A DNA stretch of 45,268 nt from Roseburia sp. (GTDB lineage: Bacteria > Bacillota > Clostridia > Oscillospirales > Ruminococcaceae), in the NCBI GenBank assembly GCA_023666265.1, contig JAMPCH010000018.1:1-45268 (forward strand). The letters are read 5' to 3'. The notes under the pieces were generated by a model. That model was given only the letters and a program-made list of their open reading frames with translations, searched no databases and was not told the origin of the DNA. A program made the translations under genes and the position numbers. This document shows positions 39,653-45,268 of this stretch, piece after piece (the first letter of the stretch is position 1; each line of letters opens with the position of its first letter).

Positions 39653-40411
39653 TCAAATTCTTATCGGGAATCCCTCGTCCCTCAGGTAATTTTTGACCTC
39701 CCCGACGGTCAGCTCTTTAAAGTGAAACATCGAGGCGGCGAGCGCCGCGCTCGCGGGCGTTTCGGCGAAGACCTCGGCGAAATCGCCGATACAGCCACAG
39801 CCTCCGCTCGCGATCACGGGAATTTTTACCCGCTCACAAACGTAATTCAGCATTTCGAGGTCAAAGCCCTCCTTTGTCCCGTCCGCATCCATCGAGTTGA
39901 GGCAGATTTCCCCCGCCCCGCGCCTTTCGAGTTCGATGACCCAGTCCCCGAGGAGGAGGTCATAGTCGACCCGTCCGCCGTTGATAAAAACGCGAAACTC
40001 GCCGTCCTCGCCGCGCTTGGCGTCGATCCCGACGACGACGCATTGACTGCCGAAAATTTCCGCCGCGTCGCTGATGAGCTTGGGGTTTTGTACCGCCTGA
40101 GAATTGACCGAGACCTTATCCGCCCCCGCGCGGAGCGTATCGCGAAAGTCGTCGATCGTCTTGATCCCGCCGCCCACGCATAGAGGGACAAAGACCTGAG
40201 CCGCCGTCTCGCTCACGACGTTTAACATCACGCCCCGCCCCTCGTGAGAGGCGGTGATGTCATAAAAGACGAGCTCGTCCGCGCCCTGTTTGTTATACTC
40301 CTTCGCGAGGGCGACGGGGTCGCCGACCTCGCGGATCCCCTTAAAATTGACGCCCTTTACGACCTTCCCGTCCCTGACGTCGAGACAGGGGATGATCCTT
40401 TTCGCCAGCAT
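39653..40411 (-). CDS. hisF: Imidazole glycerol phosphate synthase subunit HisF
   Basis: HisF is the cyclase barrel of imidazole glycerol phosphate synthase, using ammonia from HisH. The 252-residue product begins [20 protein letters not shown] with catalytic Asp11, and has [10 protein letters not shown] with Asp130, [23 protein letters not shown] and [13 protein letters not shown] phosphate-binding loops. Its ATG overlaps the hisA stop by one base. Standard length. Confidence 0.96.
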   Translation of the reverse strand: MLAKRIIPCLDVRDGKVVKGVNFKGIREVGDPVALAKEYNKQGADELVFYDITASHEGRGVMLNVVSETAAQVFVPLCVGGGIKTIDDFRDTLRAGADKVSVNSQAVQNPKLISDAAEIFGSQCVVVGIDAKRGEDGEFRVFINGGRVDYDLLLGDWVIELERRGAGEICLNSMDADGTKEGFDLEMLNYVCERVKIPVIASGGCGCIGDFAEVFAETPASAALAASMFHFKELTVGEVKNYLRDEGFPIRI

Positions 40412-41139
40412 TATCCTTCCCTCCCCGTTTCGATCGCTTCCCTTAGGTCGAGCGCCCCGCTGTAAAGCGCCTTCCCACAGATCGCGCCGTATAAGCCCAT
40501 TTTTTTACAGGCGGCGACGTCGCCGAGATCGCGAACGCCCCCGCTCGCGATGATGTGACACCTTCCCCCCGTCCCGTCGGCGAGGGCGCGGAGCTGTTCG
40601 AGGTTCACGCCCGAGAGCGTCCCATCCCGCGCGATGTCGGTAAAGATGAAGTACTTCACCCCATAGCCGATCATTCGGTTCGCGAGATCGATGTAGTTCA
40701 CGTCCGAGGTCTCGAGCCAGCCCTCCGCCGCGACCCGTCCGTCCCGCGCGTCGATCCCGACGGCGATCCGCTCGCTCCCGAATTTCTCCACGCTGTCCGC
40801 GACGAGCCGAGGGTCTTTGAGCGCCGCCGACCCGAGGATCACGCGCGAGATCCCCATTTTTAAATATGCCTCGATCGTCTCTAAGCTTCTGATCCCGCCG
40901 CCGAGCTCGACCTTTAAGCTCGTTTTTTCGGCGACCTCGGTATAAATTCGGGTATTGACGGGCTTCCCCGCCTTCGCGCCGTCGAGATCGACCATATGGA
41001 TCCATTCCGCGCCCGCTTTTTTAAAGGAAAAAGCGGTATCGAGGTAATTGTCGGCGACCTTTTCCGCCGTGGCGTAATCGCCCTTATAAAGCCGGACGCA
41101 GTTCCCGTCCTTGATGTCGATCGCGGGTAAAATGATCAT
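40411..41139 (-). CDS. hisA: ProFAR isomerase HisA
   Basis: HisA isomerises ProFAR to PRFAR by an Amadori rearrangement. The 242-residue product begins [20 protein letters not shown] (Asp8), and has [54 protein letters not shown] and [13 protein letters not shown], both halves of the duplicated half-barrel. GAGGAG, overlapping the hisH stop codon, serves as ribosome-binding site. Confidence 0.96.
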   Translation of the reverse strand: MIILPAIDIKDGNCVRLYKGDYATAEKVADNYLDTAFSFKKAGAEWIHMVDLDGAKAGKPVNTRIYTEVAEKTSLKVELGGGIRSLETIEAYLKMGISRVILGSAALKDPRLVADSVEKFGSERIAVGIDARDGRVAAEGWLETSDVNYIDLANRMIGYGVKYFIFTDIARDGTLSGVNLEQLRALADGTGGRCHIIASGGVRDLGDVAACKKMGLYGAICGKALYSGALDLREAIETGREG

Positions 41140-41152
41140 AGTGTTTGACTCC

Positions 41153-41749
41153 TCACAACTTCACAAAATTCTCCAAAATTTTAAGCCCGACCTCCCCGCT
41201 CTTCTCGGGGTGGAACTGACAGCCGTAGACGTTCCCCGCGAAAACGCAGGCGGGGACGTTCCCGCCGTAGTCGGTATACGCCGCGACGTTCCCGCTCGGA
41301 CAGACCGCTGCGTAGGAATGGACAAAATAGACGTAGGGTTCTTCGCCGAGTCCCGCCAAGATCGGGCAGTCCTCGTTCATGAGTAGGCGGTTCCACCCGA
41401 TCTGCGGGATCAGAAGCCCCGGCGGGGTCATCAACTCGACCCGCCCCGGGATCAGCCCCAGTCCCTCGGTATCGCCGAATTCGCTGCTCCGCTCGAACAG
41501 CATCTGCATGCCGAGGCAAATGCCGAGGAGCGGCTTTTTCTTTACCTCTGACTTTATCACGTCGGTCAGCCCCGCCTCGTTCAGCATTTTCATCGCGTCG
41601 GGGAAAGCCCCGACCCCCGGTAAGATGAGCCGATCCGCGCCCGCGATGTCCTCCGCGTCCCCCGAGATCATCGCGGGACAGCCGATATAGTCGAGCGCGT
41701 TCTGAACGCTGAATAAATTCCCCGCGCCGTAGTCAATGATGATCGTCAT
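41153..41749 (-). CDS. hisH: Imidazole glycerol phosphate synthase glutaminase subunit HisH
   Basis: HisH supplies ammonia from glutamine to HisF. The 198-residue product begins MTIIIDYGAGNLFSVQNAL and has LILPGVGAFPDAM (oxyanion region), LLGICLGMQMLFE with the nucleophile Cys78, and GCQFHPEKSG with the His/Glu of the triad near 180-182. AAAGGCGGGA, inside the end of hisB, precedes the ATG at 41749. Class I glutaminase of normal length. Confidence 0.96.
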   Translation of the reverse strand: MTIIIDYGAGNLFSVQNALDYIGCPAMISGDAEDIAGADRLILPGVGAFPDAMKMLNEAGLTDVIKSEVKKKPLLGICLGMQMLFERSSEFGDTEGLGLIPGRVELMTPPGLLIPQIGWNRLLMNEDCPILAGLGEEPYVYFVHSYAAVCPSGNVAAYTDYGGNVPACVFAGNVYGCQFHPEKSGEVGLKILENFVKL

Positions 41750-41762
41750 ACCGTCCCGCCTT

Positions 41763-42344
41763 TCAAAGTACGCCCTTTGTGGAGAGCGCCGCGCCGTCCT
41801 CGTTTTTCGCGACCGCCCGCCTCAGCGCGTGGGCGAGCGCCTTAAACAGCGCCTCGGTGATGTGGTGGTCGTTCTTTCCGTATTCCGCGATCACGTGAAG
41901 GGTGATCCCCGCGTTGAAGGCGAACGCCCGAAAAAATTCCTCCGTCAGACAGCTTTCATATTCTCCGATCCGCTCGTTCGTAAATTCCGCGCGAAAGACG
42001 AGGAAGGGTCGCCCGCTCACGTCCACCGCGCAAAAGCCCAGCGCCTCGTCCATCGGGATCGCCGCCGCGCCGTAGCGCACGATCCCCGTCTTGTCCCCGA
42101 GCGCGTCGGAGAGCGCCTTCCCGAGACAGATCCCGACGTCCTCGACGCTGTGATGACCGTCGACGGCTAGGTCGCCCGTACAGCGGACGGTCAGGTCGAA
42201 CCCCCCGTGGACGGCGAGCGCCGTCAGCATGTGATCGAAAAAGCCGATCCCCGTCGCGATGTCCGCCTTGCCGCTCCCGTCAAGCATAAGCTTTACGGAA
42301 ACATCCGTTTCCTTCGTTTTTCTTTTGATCTCCGCTGTTCGCAT
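41763..42344 (-). CDS. hisB: Imidazoleglycerol-phosphate dehydratase HisB
   Basis: HisB dehydrates imidazole glycerol phosphate to imidazole acetol phosphate with manganese. The 193-residue monofunctional enzyme begins [19 protein letters not shown] and has the metal motifs [25 protein letters not shown] and later [15 protein letters not shown]. The N-terminal phosphatase found in enterobacterial HisB is absent. AAAGAAAGGAC precedes the ATG. The composite repeat upstream separates it from hisC. Confidence 0.95.
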   Translation of the reverse strand: MRTAEIKRKTKETDVSVKLMLDGSGKADIATGIGFFDHMLTALAVHGGFDLTVRCTGDLAVDGHHSVEDVGICLGKALSDALGDKTGIVRYGAAAIPMDEALGFCAVDVSGRPFLVFRAEFTNERIGEYESCLTEEFFRAFAFNAGITLHVIAEYGKNDHHITEALFKALAHALRRAVAKNEDGAALSTKGVL

Positions 42345-42355
42345 ATAAAAGTCCT

Positions 42356-42668
42356 TTCTTTAAGAGAGTTTTAAAAGAGAAAAAAGATGATATTCAGCCG
42401 GAGCGTTGTCCCGGACCCCACTTCCTTTTGTGCCAAAAGGAAGCGAAAATCAATATTGCGTTATTAAAGTATCATCAGATATAAACATTGGTACTCTTAT
42501 ACAAGCTATGTACAAAATCGACGAATAAATGAAATATTGAAAGTTTTTTCAAAATTGAAATAAGATCATAAAAGTTTAGGTCAACCCTTTTCAAAGGGTT
42601 GCAGGGGGTTCGGGGGACAGCGTCCCCCGCTACATATATTCATTCTCTTTTCTCTCTAAAAAATCTCT
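42356..42668. repeat. Composite inverted repeat between hisC and hisB
   Basis: A GAGA tract (42362-42388) is followed by a weak GC hairpin and CTTCCTTTT-GTGCC-AAAAGGAAG (42421-42443). On the right, CAACCCTT with AAGGGTTG (42582-42601) and CGGGGGAC-AGC-GTCCCCCG (42611-42629) precede a CTCTC tract that meets the hisC stop codon. The core is A+T-rich. The arm change G to C with C to G relative to the other copies keeps the stem intact. No gene is supported. Confidence 0.8.
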
Positions 42669-43715
42669 CTAAACGATCTCCCCGAGCGCGTGATAGAGCG
42701 CTTCCATTTCGTCGGGTGTGCCGACGGTGATCCTAAGGGCGTTATCGATCCGGGGCTTATCCCAATAGCGGACGTAGATTTTCCGCTTTTTGAGCGCCTC
42801 AAAGATCGCCCTCGCGGGTACGCTTTTATGGCTCGCGAAGAGGAAATTCGTCATCGAGTCGGGGAAGGAGAAGCCGAGCGCGGCGAGGCGCTTTTTCGCC
42901 GTCTCGCGCGTCTCGACGATCCGCCCGGTCGTCTCGATAAAATACGCCTCGTCGCGTACCGCCGCCGCGCCGCAAAGCTGGGCGAGCGGGTTCATGGTAT
43001 AAGAATTGACCGAGAATTTTACGTCGTTCAGATACTTGATCAGCCTTTCGCTCCCGATCGCGAAGCCGATCCTAAGTCCCGCGAGCGAGCGGGATTTTGA
43101 GAACGTCCGAACGACGAGAAGGTTCTCGTACTTCTCCGTGAGGGGGAGACAGCTCTCCCCGCCGAAGTCGATATACGCCTCGTCCGCGATCACGACCGAG
43201 CGAGGGTTCGCGCGGACGATCTCCTCGACAAGCGCGACCGGCTCATAGACGCCCGTCGGCGCGTTCGGGTTCGCGAGGACGATCCCGCCGTTTTCGCGGC
43301 GATAGTCCGCCGGGTCGATCCTTAGCTCCTTCGTCAGCGGGACGGTCTCATACGCGATCCCATAGACCGCCGCCCAAACGTCGTAAAACGAATAGGTCAC
43401 GTCGGGGAAGAGGATCGGTCGGCGAGAGGCGAAAAACGTCAAAAACGCCATCGATAAAACATCGTCCGAGCCGACCCCGACAAAGACGCGCCTCGGGTCA
43501 ACCCCATAGCGCTCGGCGAGCGCCCCGACGAGGACGGTCGAGTCGGGGTCGGGATAGAGGCGGAGCGCCCCGCCGTCATACGCGGCTAAGACCCGCGCGA
43601 CCTCGGGCGAGGGGGGATAAGGGCTCTCGTTGGTGTTGAGCTTAACGATCCCGCTTTCGCGGGGCTGTTCGCCCGGGATATACGGCGTGACGCGCCGAAC
43701 ATTTTCTTCCCACAT
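42669..43715 (-). CDS. hisC: Histidinol-phosphate aminotransferase HisC
   Basis: HisC transaminates imidazole acetol phosphate with glutamate, using PLP. The 348-residue product begins with VRRVTPYIPGEQPRESGIVK, then LNTNESPYPPSP, and has VFVGVGSDDVLS, LANPNAPTGVYEP (PLP-ring Asn), VVIADEAYIDFGGES, VVRTFSKSRSLAGLRIGFAI with the PLP lysine, and NALRITVGTPDEMEALYHAL. GAAGGAAAAAAT precedes the ATG. Normal length. A repeat-filled gap follows before hisB. Confidence 0.94.
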   Translation of the reverse strand: MWEENVRRVTPYIPGEQPRESGIVKLNTNESPYPPSPEVARVLAAYDGGALRLYPDPDSTVLVGALAERYGVDPRRVFVGVGSDDVLSMAFLTFFASRRPILFPDVTYSFYDVWAAVYGIAYETVPLTKELRIDPADYRRENGGIVLANPNAPTGVYEPVALVEEIVRANPRSVVIADEAYIDFGGESCLPLTEKYENLLVVRTFSKSRSLAGLRIGFAIGSERLIKYLNDVKFSVNSYTMNPLAQLCGAAAVRDEAYFIETTGRIVETRETAKKRLAALGFSFPDSMTNFLFASHKSVPARAIFEALKKRKIYVRYWDKPRIDNALRITVGTPDEMEALYHALGEIV

Positions 43716-43733
43716 ATTTTTTCCTTCTTTCTT

Positions 43734-43817
43734 TTAGGGAAGGACTGCCGCTCGGCGACCTCGCGATCACTCAGTTTTTTTCGCGAGGTCGCGGAGGCGC
43801 ACGACTGCCCCAAAAAA
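43734..43817. repeat. Short inverted-repeat element between hisD and hisC
   Basis: AGGGAAGGACTGCC at the left and ACGACTGCCCCAAAAAAA at the right bound a 12-bp perfect hairpin (GCGACCTCGCGA 43755-43766 with TCGCGAGGTCGC 43781-43792). A longer version of the dispersed GGGAAGG repeat; its right end equals the site where MITE-like copy 2 is inserted near 29709. Confidence 0.65.
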
Positions 43818-43851
43818 ATTAAACAAAAATTAACAAGATCAAATAAACCGA

Positions 43852-45141
43852 TCACTCAAACCGTACCCGGATCGCGTTCGCGTGGGCGGTGAGCTTTTCG
43901 CGCTCGGCGACGAGGATAATGTCGTCCTTCGCCTCGAGGAGCGCGTCGCGCGTATAATAAATATAGCTTGACTTTTTAAGGAAGCTGTCGACCGAGAGCG
44001 GCGAGAAAAATCGTGCCGTCCCCCCCGTCGGGAGGACGTGGTTCGGTCCCGCGAAGTAGTCGCCGAGCGGCTCGGGCGAGTATTGACCGAGGAAGAGCGA
44101 GCCGACGTTATCGAGCCGCCCGATGTATTCGAGCGGGTTCGCCGCGATCACCTCGAGATGCTCCGGCGCGAGGCGGTTCGCGATCTTACAGCCCTGATCC
44201 ATGCTCTCGGCGATGATGATCTTCCCGTATTTCCCGAGCGATTCGCGGATGATCTCCGCCCGCGACAGCCCCTCGAGCTGGCGCTCGAGCTCATAGATCG
44301 TCTCCTCGGCGATCCGCTCGCTCGTCGTGATGAGGATCGCGCTCGCGAGGCGGTCATGCTCCGCTTGAGACATAAGGTCGGCGGCGAGATAGCGCGGGTT
44401 CGCGCTGTCGTCCGCTAAGATCAGGATCTCGCTCGGTCCCGCGATCATATCGATGTCGACTGTCCCATAGAGGAGCTTTTTCGCCGTCGCGACGAAAATA
44501 TTCCCCGGTCCGACGATCTTTGATACGCGCGGGATCTCCTCCGTCCCATACGCGAGCGCCGCGACCGCCTGAGCCCCGCCGCAAAGATAGACCCGATCCA
44601 CGCCGCAAAGCCCCGCCGCGACCAGTATGTCCTTATTCGGCGTACCGTCCTTTAGCGGCGGCGTCACCATCACGATCTCGCCGACCCCCGCGATCTTCGC
44701 CGGGATCGCGTTCATCAATACCGACGAGGGATACGCCGCCGTACCGCCCGGGACGTATAGCCCCACGCGATCCAGCCCCCTCACCCGACGACCGAGGATC
44801 ACGCCCCGCTCGTCCGTCGTCATATAGCCGTTCTGTTTTTGTCTCTCGTGAAATTTCGTGATGTTCTCGATACAGTTTAAGAGCGAGCCGACAAAAGCGC
44901 CGTCCGCCTCGGTGAGCGCGTCGTTTATCACCTCGTCGGGGACGCGGTAATACTTCGCCGCCGCTCCGTCAAATTTCTCGGTGTAGCGCTTGACCGCTTC
45001 GTCGCCGTTCGCCCGCACGTCCGCGAGGATCTCGCGGACCGTCCGCTCGACCTCCAGCCCGATCTCGCCGCTCCGCTCTTCCACTTCGCGGAAGAAGTCT
45101 TGCTCGCTCCCGTCCGCTAATATCGTTTCTATAACCGCCAT
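43852..45141 (-). CDS. hisD: Histidinol dehydrogenase HisD
   Basis: HisD oxidises histidinol to histidine in two NAD-dependent steps with zinc. The 429-residue product shows GLYVPGGTAAYPSSVLMNAIPA, then KIVGPGNIFVATAKKLLYG, DMIAGPSEILILAD, ADLMSQAEHDRLASAILIT (zinc-site Gln and His), NRLAPEHLEV and GPNHVLPTGGTARFFSPLSVDSF with the C-terminal catalytic and zinc His. AGGACAGG precedes the ATG. It is the first his gene in the window; hisG is presumably further upstream or elsewhere. Confidence 0.96.
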   Translation of the reverse strand: MAVIETILADGSEQDFFREVEERSGEIGLEVERTVREILADVRANGDEAVKRYTEKFDGAAAKYYRVPDEVINDALTEADGAFVGSLLNCIENITKFHERQKQNGYMTTDERGVILGRRVRGLDRVGLYVPGGTAAYPSSVLMNAIPAKIAGVGEIVMVTPPLKDGTPNKDILVAAGLCGVDRVYLCGGAQAVAALAYGTEEIPRVSKIVGPGNIFVATAKKLLYGTVDIDMIAGPSEILILADDSANPRYLAADLMSQAEHDRLASAILITTSERIAEETIYELERQLEGLSRAEIIRESLGKYGKIIIAESMDQGCKIANRLAPEHLEVIAANPLEYIGRLDNVGSLFLGQYSPEPLGDYFAGPNHVLPTGGTARFFSPLSVDSFLKKSSYIYYTRDALLEAKDDIILVAEREKLTAHANAIRVRFE

Positions 45142-45162
45142 TTTCCTGTCCTTTCCTGTTTT

Positions 45163-45268
45163 TTGGTTGAGATTTTTGTTGAGATTTTATTCGAGACTTT
45201 ATTCGAGACTTTATTTGAGATTTTTTGAGATTTTTTGAGATTTTTTGAGATTTTTTGAGATTTTTTGA
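45163..45268. repeat. Tandem GAGATTTTTT repeats at the right edge
   Basis: Degenerate units (GAGATTTTTGTT, GAGATTTTATTC, GAGACTTTATTC) pass into at least five exact 10-bp GAGATTTTTT units that continue past the window. A purine GAGA tract at the 5' side of a minus-strand gene matches the left arms of the composite repeats at 13443 and 42356, so another composite element may start here. Confidence 0.8.

Noticed and set aside
45163-45268. CRISPR array
   Set aside because: The repeat unit is 10 bp with no spacers, and no cas genes are in the window.

Overview
The window looks like a chromosomal segment of a G+C-rich member of the Firmicutes, class Clostridia (inference). The evidence is a division and cell-wall cluster headed by mraZ, a SpoVD-type penicillin-binding protein with PASTA domains, a MurE with the DNPR motif of diaminopimelate-type walls, a split ferredoxin-rich glutamate synthase operon ending in an ANTAR regulator, and consensus sigma-A promoters. 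No phage, plasmid or CRISPR genes are visible.

Layout. (1) 1-13372, minus strand: the division/cell-wall cluster mraZ-rsmH-ftsL-spoVD-murE-mraY-ftsW-murG-murA-ftsQ, then ftsZ, which runs off the left edge. murF, murD, murC and ftsA are not in this stretch. (2) 13443-14117: a large composite repeat containing a 171-bp MITE-like element. (3) 14125-18711: an XRE-type repressor divergent from a membrane-microdomain operon (NfeD-like, small SPFH protein, flotillin, membrane protein). Two near-identical 15-bp palindromes sit at the two predicted start sites. (4) 18986-24978: a glutamate synthase operon with its catalytic parts on separate genes, a consensus promoter, a structured leader and a terminal ANTAR gene. 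(5) 25450-30621: a polysaccharide deacetylase lipoprotein, a secreted leucine-rich-repeat protein, trmB (sharing a mirror-image divergent promoter with it) and an acidic helical protein. (6) 30773-32913: an A+T-richer pair, an Abi_2/HEPN abortive-infection protein preceded by a short terminator-ended leader RNA, and a secreted papain-like cysteine peptidase candidate. (7) 32998-38544, minus strand: tRNA-Arg(CCG), an aspartate aminotransferase, an unknown membrane-anchored protein with an FkbM-type methyltransferase, and glmS. (8) 38827-45141, minus strand: hisD-hisC-hisB-hisH-hisA-hisF-hisI-hisE.

Intergenic space is unusually rich in repeats: (a) a two-hairpin element next to purine-rich GAGA tracts, usually as facing pairs that abut stop codons, with compensatory changes between copies; (b) the 171-bp MITE-like element (two copies); (c) short GGGAAGG-type repeats; (d) long palindromes in the glmS leader and between hisF and hisI.

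Most worth following up: the HEPN protein with its leader RNA (resembling Abi RNA/toxin arrangements), the XRE/flotillin switch with its extra SPFH protein, the glutamate synthase leader, and the covarying two-hairpin repeat family. All calls come from reading the sequence; no database search was possible.
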